Assembly (NCBI RefSeq): GCF_000235425.2
Contig: NZ_KI912267.1
Location: forward strand, 1,503,611 to 1,567,610
From: Pseudofrankia saprophytica
Lineage (GTDB): Bacteria > Actinomycetota > Actinomycetes > Frankiales > Frankiaceae
Length of the DNA: 64,000 nt
Direction: 5' to 3'
The notes under the pieces were generated by a model, which was not told the DNA's origin, made no database searches, and saw nothing but the letters and a program-made list of their open reading frames with translations. A program made the translations under genes and the position numbers. Shown one piece after another: positions 12,448-21,275 of this stretch; within the stretch, counting starts at the first letter, position 1, and every line of letters begins with the position of its first letter.

Positions 12448-14067
12448 CTAGGCGCGTGTCACCCGGTGACGCGAGAGGCGGACGACCGGGATGACGATCA
12501 GCAGCACGCCGCCGACGAGGGCCGCCCCGCCGACGGACAGGGCGATCGCCGACCAGGTGCCGAGGTCGGGGATCGTCGCGCCGAGGTCGGTGCGGACGGC
12601 GACGCCGGCGGAGCCGTTCTCGTTCGCCAGCACCAGCGTCCAGTCGCCACCCCGGGCGTCCCAGGTCAGCGTCTGGCTACCGGTGCCGGACACGGAGGCG
12701 ACCCAGATGTCGGTGCTCGCCGGCGGCCTTGCGAGCGGGCCGCCGGCGTGGTCACGCCAGGTCCCCGACCCGTCGGGCCGCACGACGCTGTAGGCCACCT
12801 GGTCGAGGTAGGCCGTCACGTCGTCGGTGCGGGCGATGCCGACGAACACCGGCTTCGCCGGGTCGTTCGACGCCGCCCGGACGCGGACGGTGCCGAGCAC
12901 GTCGGCCCAGCCCGCCCGGACATCCGCCGGGCCGAGATCGACCTTCTCGCTGGTCAGCGCGTAGCCCGGGGTCTGCAGGGACCGCGTCGAGGTGGTGACG
13001 TAACCGTCGTCACGCACCGCGTGGTCGACATACAGCCCAGTGCTGCCCGCGGCCAGCAGGCCGAGCGAGGCGAGCCCCAGGACCGCGCCGACCACGACCG
13101 TGACGATCCGGCCCGCGGTCCAGCCCGGTATCCGCGCCCCCGGCGCGTCCGGCCGGGGTTCCAGTGCGGTGCCGCCACTCGTGCCCACGCCCGTGGCGCC
13201 ATCCGTGGCGGACGCCGTGGCCGGGGGCGTGGGGGTGCCGCCGCCCGCCGGGCCTGCCCAGGGGCCCACCTGGCCCGTTCCGGCTTCGGTGTGGGTGGAC
13301 AGATCGGGGTAGGCGTGGCCGGTCGCGTCACCCTCTGCCGGGCCCGACGGCGGGGACGTGTGCGTGCCGGACGGCTCCGGGCCCCCCTGATCGAGGCGGA
13401 ACGGTGGGTAGGTGTCGGTCATCAGGGCCGCGTAGGCGGCGACGCGCAGCACCCAGCGGTCCAGTCCGATGACCAGGTCGTAGAGGTGGCGCGGGTACCG
13501 GCCACTGAACAGCAGCACGACCGCCGCGACCACGACCAGGATCGGGATCAGGCCCCAGAAGGACCCGCCGTTGTTGACGCTGCCCCTGTTCCAACCGAGC
13601 AGCAGCCCGAGCACCAGGTAGTGCGGTATGGCGAGCAGCCACCACTTGACCAGGACGAGGCCGCGGGAGAGGCGCTCGGGGTAGGTGATCTCGAGATGCG
13701 CCGGGTAGTCCGGCACGTCGTCGAGCGTGAACGGCGGGTAGCGGTCCGTGGCGAGCCCGCCGTAGGCGTAGTACTGCACCCGCCAGGTCCAGCGCAGTAC
13801 CCCGACGTTGAAGTCGAAGATCGGGCGCGGGTAGCGGCCGGTGAACAGGATCGCGAAGAAGGTGACCACGGTGAGAACCGCGAACGCCACCCACAGGAAG
13901 AACAGAACGATGAAGTGCGGGATGACGAGCACCCACTTCACGAGCCAGAGCCAGCGCGACAGGCGCGGGTCCGGGCCGGGCGCCGCGTCCACCCGGACCG
14001 GCTGCGCCGGCGGCGGGGGTGCCGCGGGTTGGGCGAACTGGTAGGGGTGATCAGTGCTGGCGGGCAT
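12448..14067 (-). CDS. DUF4389 domain membrane protein (two copies of the domain)
   Basis: A 539-residue protein starting at ATG 14067 after AAGAGGTGG. Two related membrane blocks are visible. The first, residues about 37-120, has WLVKWVLVIPHFIVLFFLW and the repeat signature FTGRYPRPIFDFNVGVLRW. The second, about 135-215, has LVKWWLLAIPHYLVLG and FSGRYPRHLYDLVIGLDRW. Each is followed by a YPPF motif. This duplication is the DUF4389 pattern. A proline/glycine/threonine-rich spacer then leads to a single membrane helix near 330, an extracellular-looking beta-rich domain (ASNDPAKPVFVGIA, WDARGGDWTLVLANEN) and a final membrane helix with a basic tail. Function is not known to me. It may sense or stabilise the envelope, but nothing here shows that. 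Confidence 0.8.
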   Translation of the reverse strand: MPASTDHPYQFAQPAAPPPPAQPVRVDAAPGPDPRLSRWLWLVKWVLVIPHFIVLFFLWVAFAVLTVVTFFAILFTGRYPRPIFDFNVGVLRWTWRVQYYAYGGLATDRYPPFTLDDVPDYPAHLEITYPERLSRGLVLVKWWLLAIPHYLVLGLLLGWNRGSVNNGGSFWGLIPILVVVAAVVLLFSGRYPRHLYDLVIGLDRWVLRVAAYAALMTDTYPPFRLDQGGPEPSGTHTSPPSGPAEGDATGHAYPDLSTHTEAGTGQVGPWAGPAGGGTPTPPATASATDGATGVGTSGGTALEPRPDAPGARIPGWTAGRIVTVVVGAVLGLASLGLLAAGSTGLYVDHAVRDDGYVTTSTRSLQTPGYALTSEKVDLGPADVRAGWADVLGTVRVRAASNDPAKPVFVGIARTDDVTAYLDQVAYSVVRPDGSGTWRDHAGGPLARPPASTDIWVASVSGTGSQTLTWDARGGDWTLVLANENGSAGVAVRTDLGATIPDLGTWSAIALSVGGAALVGGVLLIVIPVVRLSRHRVTRA

Positions 14068-14260
14068 CGTTTACCACCTCTTCGATGCGCCGAGGATGCC
14101 TCCTCTCCAAAGGTTCCCGACACCGGCTCGCGTACCAAGGTCCCTACAGCTTTCCCGCGGCAGTCCTTCGTCTACGAGCGGCGTCCCGGCTGCCCGGTTG
14201 GAGGGGCCGAAGGGCAGGTTTCGGCCTCGGCAGCGGTCTCCGTCGGATCTCAGTCGGATC

Positions 14261-16483
14261 TCAGTCGTCGAGGGGGTCGGTCTCCGCGGCGGCGGCGACC
14301 GCACCCGCGGCGCGCGCACCGGCGTCGGCCGGGCTGTGGTTCAGGCGGATCATGTCGACGACCTCGGCGACGGGACCGACGACGAGCAGTTCGTCGCCGG
14401 GCCGCAGCCGGGTGTGCCGACCGGGACGGAAGTTCGGGCGCGCCCGGTCGCCCGCCGAGCCGTTGTGGCTCGGCTCGACGGGCCGCGGGCCGGTCATCCC
14501 GCGGGAGCCGTCGGCGGCGGAGCGGACGGCCGGCGGGGTGGTGACGGCGAGGACCCGGGCGCCGGTGGCGAGCTCGGCGAGTGTCGGGCCGGCGAGGGCG
14601 GCGCCGGCGCGGACGATCATCCGGGCAACGAGGAACGGGGTGCGCTCGACGTAGAAGGTGCTGAGGACGTCGTAGCCAAGCGCCGCGCCGACGAAGTACG
14701 GCGACGCGAGCGCCGCCGCGCTGCGCACGGTGTGGATGTTGAAGCGGCGCTCCACCTCGTCGGTCATCGTCGAGTCCGCGATCCGCAGCACGACCCGCAG
14801 CCCGGCCTCGTCCGCCGGCTCCGGCTCCCGCGGCGCCCGGCCGTAGGCTCGCCCGCCCGCCCCGGCGGAGCGCCGGGCCCGGTCGTCGCGCTCCTGGACG
14901 AGCTCCTCGTAGGCGTCCCGCGCCGACAGGACGGTCTCCAGGTTCGCGACGCCGTCGCTGGTGAGGGCCGCGAGCGCGGTCGCGTGCGCCAGGCCGGCCT
15001 GCAGCAGGGTCGCGCGCACCGTCGCGTCGCCGACCACGACCGGGACGCCGCGCTCGCGCGCCACGGGCAGGAACCGGTTGTTCTCGTCGCGCTCGATCAC
15101 CACCACCCGCCGGCCGGCGCGCAGCAGGCCTTCCATCGTCGCCGTGCCGACCTTGCCCAGCCCGCACAGCACGACATGCCCGCGCACCGCCCCGGCCCGG
15201 CCCCGGCCGAGGGCCCGCTCGAGCCGGCGGCTGATGATGATGTTGGTGATGAAGGCGTAGATCACCGCGATCGACAAGGCGCCGAGGAGCATCAGGAGGA
15301 CGCCGAATACCTGCAGCCAGTGGTCGGCGGAGCCGAAGTTGTAGTCGCCGTAGCCGACCGTTGCCATCGTCTCGACCGTCAGGTAGAGCGCGTCGAGGGC
15401 GTCGAAGTCGGACGGCGCTGCCGGGTTGTGGTCGGTGTAGGACAGCGTCAGCACGGTCGTGCTCACGATCATGATGGTGAGCACCGCGCCGAGCGCCCAG
15501 CGGAACGGCCGGTCGAACTCGCCGCGCACGGTCGCCGCCAGCGCCCGCGCCCGGTCGACCAACCGGCGGTGCCGGCCTCCGCCGTCCTGGCGCCCGTGAT
15601 CCGCGCCGCCCCGGCTCCCACCGCCGCCGGCGGGGTCACCCGTCGCGGTCGCGGCGGCGAGCGCGGCGAAGGTCCGGGCTTCGTCCAGCCGGGCGGCGGT
15701 CATCCCGCGGGCGTCGAACTCGGCGAGTCGGCCGAGCACCGTCAGCCGGTCTCCCGGGAAGAGCGGGATGTCGCGCGGTGGGCACAGCACGGCCGCGCGC
15801 TCGCCGGGCCGGCGCAGCGAGACCGGAGTGAGGTCACCGTAGCGGGCGCGGAACGCGTCGGCCTCGTCGACGGTCGCCTCCGCGACGACGAACACCTCCG
15901 AGGCCTCGGCGAGGTCGGACGCGTCGTGGTCGGCGCCGGAGCGGAAGCCGGCCCCGGCTTCCGCCTCGGCTTCGGCTTCGGCTTCGGCTTCGGCTTCGGC
16001 CCCACCGTCGGTCTCGTCCAGCTGGTGCCGGGCGTGCATCGTGAAGGCGTGCACGACGTCGGAGCGCACGCAGGCCTCGGCGAAGCTGGGCCCGACCCGG
16101 GCAGCCATGTTGATCACACGTGCGCTCGGGATCGCGGCGGCGACCTGGTCGCCGAGCTGGGCGTTGCCGATGTTCACCACGAGGCGGGTCGTCGGCGCCA
16201 CGTCGGCCGCGGCGAGCGCGGTCTGCAGGTTCTCCAGGTCGATGTCGTGGCAGGCGGCGACAGCGAGCGCCGTGTCGATGTCCGCCTCGCGCAGCGCCTC
16301 GGCGCTGTGCGCGCTCTCCGGCACCACCCGCACGCCCCGGCGTTCCAGCCGGCGGCGCAGGGCCGGCGCGCCCTGGTCGTCCACGACGACGACCGCAACC
16401 CCCGACGCCACCAGCTGCTCGGCGACCCGCACCCCGAGGGTGCTCAGCCCGCAGACGATGACGTGCCCCGACACGCTGGCCAT
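14261..16483 (-). CDS. Potassium channel protein with two RCK/TrkA-N domains
   Basis: A 740-residue protein starting at ATG 16483 behind GGAGGAGG. The N-terminal 130 residues form a Rossmann NAD-binding RCK domain (VIVCGLSTLGVRVAEQL). An acidic (EA)n low-complexity tract follows near 180-195, then a TrkA-C-like part. Two membrane helices near 335-420 flank the K+ selectivity filter TVGYGD at about residue 375. A second RCK domain follows (HVVLCGLGKVGTATMEGLL, near 433), with another TrkA-C-like segment ending near residue 720. The N-terminal RCK ahead of the pore is less common than the single post-pore RCK. The protein should gate K+ flux across the cytoplasmic membrane in response to NAD(H) or other ligands. 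It is apparently monocistronic. Confidence 0.88.
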   Translation of the reverse strand: MASVSGHVIVCGLSTLGVRVAEQLVASGVAVVVVDDQGAPALRRRLERRGVRVVPESAHSAEALREADIDTALAVAACHDIDLENLQTALAAADVAPTTRLVVNIGNAQLGDQVAAAIPSARVINMAARVGPSFAEACVRSDVVHAFTMHARHQLDETDGGAEAEAEAEAEAEAEAGAGFRSGADHDASDLAEASEVFVVAEATVDEADAFRARYGDLTPVSLRRPGERAAVLCPPRDIPLFPGDRLTVLGRLAEFDARGMTAARLDEARTFAALAAATATGDPAGGGGSRGGADHGRQDGGGRHRRLVDRARALAATVRGEFDRPFRWALGAVLTIMIVSTTVLTLSYTDHNPAAPSDFDALDALYLTVETMATVGYGDYNFGSADHWLQVFGVLLMLLGALSIAVIYAFITNIIISRRLERALGRGRAGAVRGHVVLCGLGKVGTATMEGLLRAGRRVVVIERDENNRFLPVARERGVPVVVGDATVRATLLQAGLAHATALAALTSDGVANLETVLSARDAYEELVQERDDRARRSAGAGGRAYGRAPREPEPADEAGLRVVLRIADSTMTDEVERRFNIHTVRSAAALASPYFVGAALGYDVLSTFYVERTPFLVARMIVRAGAALAGPTLAELATGARVLAVTTPPAVRSAADGSRGMTGPRPVEPSHNGSAGDRARPNFRPGRHTRLRPGDELLVVGPVAEVVDMIRLNHSPADAGARAAGAVAAAAETDPLDD
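15964..16000. repeat. GGCTTC hexanucleotide tandem repeat in the channel gene
   Basis: At least six near-perfect copies of the hexamer GGCTTC (plus strand) encode alternating Glu-Ala on the minus strand. Unit length divisible by three keeps the frame whatever the copy number. Such tracts usually vary in length between isolates. Confidence 0.7.
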
Positions 16484-16811
16484 GCCGTCGCCTCCTCCCC
16501 CGCAGGAAGCGAACCATGCTTCGCACCGCCGGGACGAGGCGCCCAGGCGATGGCACCGGGACAGGGTCGGTCGGCAACGCCGACGTAATGGGTGAGCAAC
16601 GCCGCGCCCACCGGATCAACAGCTACGAAAGACTGAAATAGCTCCGCCGTGGGGCGCCCGAGGGGCGCGAACAACAGTCCCACGAGCGACGGCGGGCGCG
16701 GCGGCCTGGCCGGGCGAAAAGTCAGGATGCGTTACGCCGCAGCCCCTATGCTCCAGGTGTCAGATCTTGACGTTCCAAAATCCTCCCGTCCGTCCGGCCT
16801 GTGAGGTTGTC
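16484..16811. other. Divergent promoter region, no gene seen
   Basis: This 328-base gap lies between the divergently transcribed channel gene and the lipoprotein gene, so promoters for both should be here. The part nearest the lipoprotein gene is relatively AT-rich. I could not identify a convincing -35/-10 pair or operator. An in-frame TTG at 16767 lies in this gap but has no ribosome site. Confidence 0.35.
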
Positions 16812-17804
16812 GTGTCAGGAAGGCGTGGCCTGGCCGCCCTGCCGCTCTCGATCGCGGCGGCTTCCGCCCTGCTCCTGGCCGGGCTGGCCGGATGCTCCGG
16901 TGACGGCGTGCCTTCGCCCGCGCCGTCCGCGTCGGCCTCGCCCACCCCGCTCGCCCCCAAGACGCCGCCGCCGCTGACCCCGATCTCCCGTGCCGACCTC
17001 CAGAAGGCGCTGTCCGACGTCGACGCGGCGCTCGGGCCCGGGTTCGGCGCCGTCGGCGGTGCGCAGACGCCGTCCGACCTGTCGGGTGCGCTTGGGGCGG
17101 TCGCGCTCAACCTGGACCTGCAGGCTGACGTCCTCGACAAGCTCCGGCCCCCGCTGCCCTCCGCCACGGCGACCCGGCAGCTCGCGGCCGCGCTGCGCTC
17201 GCTGTCCAACGACCTGACGGCGGTGGCGACGGATGCCACCAACCAGAAGGTCTGCACGGGCGCGTCCGGCCTGCCCCACGTGGCCAACAGCCCGGGCGCC
17301 GACGCGTTCCGCCTGGCCTTCCTGACCCTGAACACGGCCAACCCCGGTCATCCGTACACGTTCGGCACGTTCCTGCCGGCCGCCGGCCCGGACCCGAACC
17401 GGCGTCCCGGCTCCGGCCCGCTGCCCGGCGGCCGGCGTGGCGGCTACGGGAAGCTGACCGTCGAGAACCAGGGCACCGTGGACACGGTCGTCAAGCTCAT
17501 GGCGGGTGGCGACCTCATCCGCTCCATCTACGTGCAGGCCGGCGGGAAGGTGACCGTCGACGCGATCCCGAACGGCACCTACGACGCCTTCTACACCAGC
17601 GGCTCCGACTGGGACGACGGCGGCCGCCGCTTCACCCGCGACTGCGAGTTCGACAAGTTCGACGACCCGCTCCCGTACTCGACCACGACGACGAGCACGG
17701 CGATCGAGTACAGCGTCTGGACGCTGACGTTGCACACCGCGTCGTCCCTCGGGGGCGGTGCCAGTACCAGCCCCGTCGAGCCGGGCGCCTTCCCCGGCTC
17801 CTGA
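16812..17804 (+). CDS. Secreted lipoprotein of unknown function
   Basis: I start at GTG 16812, preceded by GAGG, which gives 330 residues with a textbook lipoprotein signal: basic start SGRRG, hydrophobic core, and lipobox LAGC with the lipidated Cys near residue 29. A proline/serine/alanine-rich linker follows. A helical region spans about residues 60-180 (ADLQKALSDVDAAL, LAAALRSLSNDLTAVA). The C-terminal half is beta-rich and ends in a Thr/Ser-rich patch (YGKLTVENQGTVDTVVKLM, GKVTVDAIPNGTYDAFYT), resembling small extracellular beta-sandwich modules. It should be anchored to the outer face of the cytoplasmic membrane. No catalytic motif is visible. It is not obviously part of the gas-vesicle operon, which begins 167 bases later. 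Confidence 0.75.
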   Translation: MSGRRGLAALPLSIAAASALLLAGLAGCSGDGVPSPAPSASASPTPLAPKTPPPLTPISRADLQKALSDVDAALGPGFGAVGGAQTPSDLSGALGAVALNLDLQADVLDKLRPPLPSATATRQLAAALRSLSNDLTAVATDATNQKVCTGASGLPHVANSPGADAFRLAFLTLNTANPGHPYTFGTFLPAAGPDPNRRPGSGPLPGGRRGGYGKLTVENQGTVDTVVKLMAGGDLIRSIYVQAGGKVTVDAIPNGTYDAFYTSGSDWDDGGRRFTRDCEFDKFDDPLPYSTTTTSTAIEYSVWTLTLHTASSLGGGASTSPVEPGAFPGS

Positions 17805-17971
17805 CTGCTCCACCTGCTCCACGGAAACCGGAGCTCAGGAGCACAGGAGCCTTCGTGCCGGCCCGCCGTCCCGGGTTTCCGGAGCCGCCCAGTGGGGAGA
17901 GGAAGCGCGCGGCCGTCGTCCGGCCGTGAACATGTTGCCCCTGACCCGGACCCGATCAGGCGAGTGATCGC

Positions 17972-18289
17972 GTGACTGCTTCCCAACGCGACGAGAGCCG
18001 GTTCGGCGCCGGTCGTAGCACCACCGCCCCACGCGGCGGTCTCGCTTCGATTCTCCGCTCGGCCCTCGATCAGTTCGCGCAGCTCACCGGCCAGCAGCCG
18101 GAACGAGTGAGCGGCGTACGCGCCGTCGAGGACGGCTGGTCCGTCCTGGCCGACGTCGTCGAGCTCGAACGGATCCCCAGCACGACCAGTGTGCTGGCCA
18201 CCTACCGGATGGACGTCGACGAGGACGGCAGCCTGCTCGGCTACGAACGGCTGCGCAGGTTCGTCCGCGGCGCGACTGACCCGCTCTGA
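17972..18289 (+). CDS. gvpO: Gas vesicle protein GvpO
   Basis: A 105-residue protein from GTG 17972. The core LRSALDQFAQLTGQQPERVS and the following beta segments (GWSVLADVVELERIPSTTSV, TYRMDVDEDGSLLGYERLRR) match GvpO, a small soluble protein required for gas-vesicle formation or regulation and usually the first gene of actinobacterial gvp clusters. It opens the cluster here too. The first 25 residues are variable and Ser/Arg-rich. The stop codon lies inside the first unit of an 18-bp tandem repeat that fills the gap to gvpJ. Confidence 0.85.
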   Translation: MTASQRDESRFGAGRSTTAPRGGLASILRSALDQFAQLTGQQPERVSGVRAVEDGWSVLADVVELERIPSTTSVLATYRMDVDEDGSLLGYERLRRFVRGATDPL

Positions 18290-18335
18290 CCCGGTTACCC
18301 GCTCTGACCCGGTTGCCAGTTCTGACCCGGCTACC
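18282..18335 (+). repeat. Three 18-bp tandem repeats at the gvpO stop
   Basis: Units CGCTCTGACCCGGTTACC (18282-18299), a copy with one change (18300-18317) and a third with changes at a few positions (18318-18335), followed by a decayed partial unit. The gvpO stop codon TGA is in the first unit. The array lies in the 155-base gap between gvpO and gvpJ and could influence readthrough transcription. Confidence 0.7.
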
Positions 18336-18444
18336 AGCTCCACCCGGCGAGCCGCACCATGCCCCGCCCGTCCCGTCCCGCCGCGTCCCCGCGCCCCTCG
18401 CCCGCCCGTTCGATCGCGGGCCTAGAAGCCTTCCAGCAGGCGCG

Positions 18445-18975
18445 ATGACCGAGCAGATCCTGACCTCGCACCGGCCTACCCGACAGTGGACCGGGCCACG
18501 CAGCGACACCCTTGCCGACGTCCTGGAACGTGTCCTCGACAAGGGTGTCGTGATCGTCGGAGACGTGGTCGTGAGCGTGCTCGACGTCGAACTGCTGACG
18601 TTGCGGCTCCGGTTGTTCATCGCCTCCGCCGACACCGCGCGGGAGATGGGCCTGGACTGGTGGCTGAATGACCCGTTCTTCAGCTCTAAGGCCACGCCCC
18701 CGAGGGAACGGGACTCCGACGCCCTGGCCGACGAGAACCGGCGGCTGCGGGAACGCCTCGACGCGCTGGAACGCGCGGTGGGCGCCGACTCCCGTACGGC
18801 TGCCCTGCCCGGCTCCGGGACTGCCACCCACGGCTCCGACGCGACCGACACGACCGACGTGATCGCCGGCCGGGCCACCGGCGGGCACGCTGAGGAGCCT
18901 GCCACGCGGTCCGCCTCCGGCTCCCGGGTAGCTGGGTCTTCCAACGATGGTCGGGCCGAGAGCAGGAGGCCCTGA
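18445..18975 (+). CDS. gvpJ: Gas vesicle structural protein, GvpA/GvpJ family (GvpJ-like)
   Basis: I chose ATG 18445 (after AGCAGG), giving 176 residues; upstream codons in frame show no conserved sequence. Residues about 23-75 contain the GvpA fold signature LADVLERVLDKGVVIVGDVV, with the beta-strand pair and helix ending in RLRLFIASADTAREMG. The -AREMGLDWW end and the long, variable, acidic tail (residues 80-176, starting with a coiled-coil-like ENRRLRERLDALE) are typical of GvpJ rather than the main shell protein GvpA. GvpJ is a minor shell component thought to act in nucleation or in the conical caps. The stop overlaps the gvpL start (TGATG). Confidence 0.83.
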   Translation: MTEQILTSHRPTRQWTGPRSDTLADVLERVLDKGVVIVGDVVVSVLDVELLTLRLRLFIASADTAREMGLDWWLNDPFFSSKATPPRERDSDALADENRRLRERLDALERAVGADSRTAALPGSGTATHGSDATDTTDVIAGRATGGHAEEPATRSASGSRVAGSSNDGRAESRRP

Positions 18976-20210
18976 TGACGCGGCCTCCGGTGGACATTCA
19001 CCAGCTTGCCGGCTGGCTCATGCCCGAGGTCCTGGACGAGGCGGTGGCGGACGCGCGGGAGCTGGCGCGTGAGCGGCTGGCCGCCGTGCTGGCCGAGGAG
19101 ATCGTCTCCGCGGCGCGGGCCGGCGACGCCCGGATCGAGAGCGTGCCAGCCCGTCCGGCCAGCACCCGTCCGGCCAGCACCCGTCCGGCCAGCGCCCGTC
19201 CGGCCAGCGCCCGTCCGGCGGACACCCGTCCACCGACCGACCCGGCGGAGTCGGCCGCGGAGCGGGCACGGCCAGGTCCGCCGGAGGCACGCGGCCGGCC
19301 GCGTCTCACCGAACCGGGCACCGAAACGGGCACCGAGACGCTCGGGGCCGCTCCCCCGCCGCGGACCGGCCTGTACGCGTACGGCATCACGGACGCGGCG
19401 ACCGACGCCCACGACATCGTCGGCCTCGATGACCGGTCCCCGGTCGAGACCCTGACCGTCGGGGACGCCGCACTGGTCGCGTCGACGATCGAGCTCGAGC
19501 TGCTGACCGGCCTGGAGAGCGAGGTGTCCGAAACCGGGCAGCTCTCCGAAACCGGGCGGCTCGCCGACCTCGCCGGTCGACACGACCGGATCATGCGCGA
19601 ACTCCACGACCGTGGCCCGGTGCTGCCACTGCGTTTCGGCACGGTCCTGCCGGACCGGCCGCGGGCCGAGCGGCTGCTGCGGGCGTCGGCGGGCGAGCTG
19701 GTCGACGAGCTGGATCGGGTCCGTGACCACCGCGAATGGGGGCTGCGGGTCACGCCCCCGGAGGAACACGACGATGCCGATCCCGAGGACGGGAACGGAG
19801 GCGGAGGCTGGGACACCCGGGCGGCCACGGCGGCGGGCATCTCCGGCGACGGCGCCGAGACGCCCGCGCCCGGGAGCGGGAGCGGGAGCGGGACCGCCTA
19901 CCTGTCCGCCCGGCGCGCGGACCTGCGCCGCGCCGCGCTGCGCGAGGAGCGCCTGACCGAGCTGACGAGGCGGGTCCACGGCGAGTTGGCGGCGCTGGCC
20001 TCCGACGTGGCGATGCGATCCGGCCGTCCGGGACCGGGGCGTCTCGACGCCGCCTACCTGGTCGCGTCCCCCAAGGAGGACGACTTCCTCGACGCGGCCA
20101 GCACCGCCGTGCGAGAGCTGACGGATGCCGGCTGCGCGGCCCGCCTCACCGGGCCCTGGCCGCCGTACTCCTTTGCCCGGTTGACGCTTGGGGAGGCGCG
20201 TGATGCCTGA
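18975..20210 (+). CDS. gvpL: Gas vesicle protein GvpL/GvpF family with N-terminal extension
   Basis: ATG 18975 overlaps the gvpJ stop and is preceded by AGGAGG. The conserved GvpL/F region starts near residue 134 (TGLYAYGI) and continues with DRIMRELHDRGPVLPLRFGT, then a helix-rich C-terminal half ending TGPWPPYSFARL. GvpL/F proteins are accessory factors that bind GvpA and assist assembly. This 411-residue copy is longer than usual. Residues 1-55 form an extra amphipathic helical segment (LDEAVADARELARERLAAVL), and residues 57-85 are a repeated PASTRPA-type linker encoded by 15-bp direct repeats. The last 8 bases overlap gvpS. Confidence 0.87.
   Translation: MTRPPVDIHQLAGWLMPEVLDEAVADARELARERLAAVLAEEIVSAARAGDARIESVPARPASTRPASTRPASARPASARPADTRPPTDPAESAAERARPGPPEARGRPRLTEPGTETGTETLGAAPPPRTGLYAYGITDAATDAHDIVGLDDRSPVETLTVGDAALVASTIELELLTGLESEVSETGQLSETGRLADLAGRHDRIMRELHDRGPVLPLRFGTVLPDRPRAERLLRASAGELVDELDRVRDHREWGLRVTPPEEHDDADPEDGNGGGGWDTRAATAAGISGDGAETPAPGSGSGSGTAYLSARRADLRRAALREERLTELTRRVHGELAALASDVAMRSGRPGPGRLDAAYLVASPKEDDFLDAASTAVRELTDAGCAARLTGPWPPYSFARLTLGEARDA
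19151..19220 (+). repeat. 15-bp direct repeats inside gvpL
   Basis: Four tandem units of CCGTCCGGCCAGCAC, two of them with A replaced by G, starting at 19151, 19166, 19181 and 19196, then a truncated fifth. They encode RPAST/RPASA units in the linker between the extra N-terminal helix and the GvpL domain and preserve the reading frame. Confidence 0.75.
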
Positions 20211-20652
20211 CCTTGCCCGCGCAGGCGCCGCGAGGCGCGACCCGGCGGCCATCGCCGGAACCGGCCGCGGCACCGAACCGGGCCGCCGTCCCGGGCTGGG
20301 TTCCGGCCGCTCGCTGCCGGACCTGCTCGACAGGGTCGTCGACCGGGGGGTCGTGGTCAACGGTGACGTGGTCATCGGTCTGGCAGGGGTGGATCTGATC
20401 CGGCTCGATCTGCGGCTGCTCCTGATCGGCGCGCAGAGCGCGATCGAGGCCTGCGCGGGCGCGGGGCTTCGTCCCTGTCCGGCGCCGAGCCGGGACGACG
20501 CGGCCGACGTGATCGAGGGCGCCGTGGTCCACGACGATGCCGCCGACGCTGACGACGCCATCGATGACACCCGCCGCGGCGGCGGGGACCGCGCCACAGA
20601 CCATGCCGGGCGTCGGTCCCGCGCCTGGTCTGGCGTAAGGACCGGGCCATGA
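20203..20652 (+). CDS. gvpS: Gas vesicle protein GvpS (GvpA-like minor component)
   Basis: I chose ATG 20203 because GGGAGG lies at 20191-20196; it overlaps the gvpL end by 8 bases. The 149-residue product has a GvpA-type core at about residues 34-80 (LPDLLDRVVDRGVVVNGDVV, then IRLDLRLLLIGAQSAIEA). The DLIRLDLRLLL signature and short helix are those of GvpS/GvpJ-type minor components rather than GvpA. The N-terminal 30 residues and the acidic C-terminal 60 residues (DDAADADDAIDD) are low-complexity. A role in vesicle nucleation or cap formation is assumed from the family. Confidence 0.78.
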   Translation: MPDLARAGAARRDPAAIAGTGRGTEPGRRPGLGSGRSLPDLLDRVVDRGVVVNGDVVIGLAGVDLIRLDLRLLLIGAQSAIEACAGAGLRPCPAPSRDDAADVIEGAVVHDDAADADDAIDDTRRGGGDRATDHAGRRSRAWSGVRTGP

Positions 20653-21275
20653 CGGCGCCGGGACACCCCGGGCGCATCGGCCGTACCGGACGTACCGGGC
20701 GCGCCGTGCGCCTGACCGCGAACCCGGAGGAGGTCGGGCGCGGGCTGGGACAGGTCGTCGTCGTGCTCCTCGAGCTGCTCCGCGACCTGTTGGAGCGTCA
20801 GGCGGTGCGCCGGATGGACAGTGGCGCGCTGCCCACTGAACAGGTCGAGGAGCTGGGCCAGGCACTGATCGAGGTGCGTGACGCGATAGCGCAGGTCCGC
20901 GACTCGCTCGGCGTCAGCGCCGAGCAGGCCCGGTCGGCGACGGCGAGGGCCCGCGGGCTGCTGGGCGAGTGGCCGCCGTCCGGCTACCGCGACCAGCCCG
21001 CCCGCGTCAGTCCCGCCACCCGTGTCAGTCCCGCCACCCGGGTCCGTTCCGCCGCCCGGGCCGGCTGGGCGGACATCGGCGACGCGGGCCCCGAGGCTCG
21101 CACCGACCGCCGAGGCGGGAGTGGCCGGCGTGGCTGGAAGCGCGGCGACGACGTGCGGTGGGCCGGGCTACCGGCCGTCGGTGGCGCAATGGGAACGGAC
21201 CGGCGGCACCACGAGAGAGGGAGGCCCGCGCCGCATGCGCGCGACGCGGCGCCGCCCGGTTGGGACCTGCCATGA
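20649..21275 (+). CDS. gvpK: Gas vesicle protein GvpK
   Basis: ATG 20649 overlaps gvpS by ATGA. The GvpK core is at residues about 24-105: [20 protein letters not shown], then [20 protein letters not shown] and the helix [17 protein letters not shown]. This is the recognised GvpK pattern, a soluble helical accessory protein needed for vesicle assembly. The product (208 residues) is about twice the family's core length. The C-terminal 100 residues are basic, glycine/arginine-rich and repetitive (two copies of VSPATR) and look disordered. The stop overlaps gvpA by ATGA, so translation is probably coupled. Confidence 0.87.
   Translation: MTAPGHPGRIGRTGRTGRAVRLTANPEEVGRGLGQVVVVLLELLRDLLERQAVRRMDSGALPTEQVEELGQALIEVRDAIAQVRDSLGVSAEQARSATARARGLLGEWPPSGYRDQPARVSPATRVSPATRVRSAARAGWADIGDAGPEARTDRRGGSGRRGWKRGDDVRWAGLPAVGGAMGTDRRHHERGRPAPHARDAAPPGWDLP

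Noticed and set aside
18084..20666. 860-codon minus-strand frame over the gas-vesicle genes
   Set aside because: It is antisense to gvpO, J, L and S; the predicted protein is Arg/Pro/Ser-rich and lacks domains.
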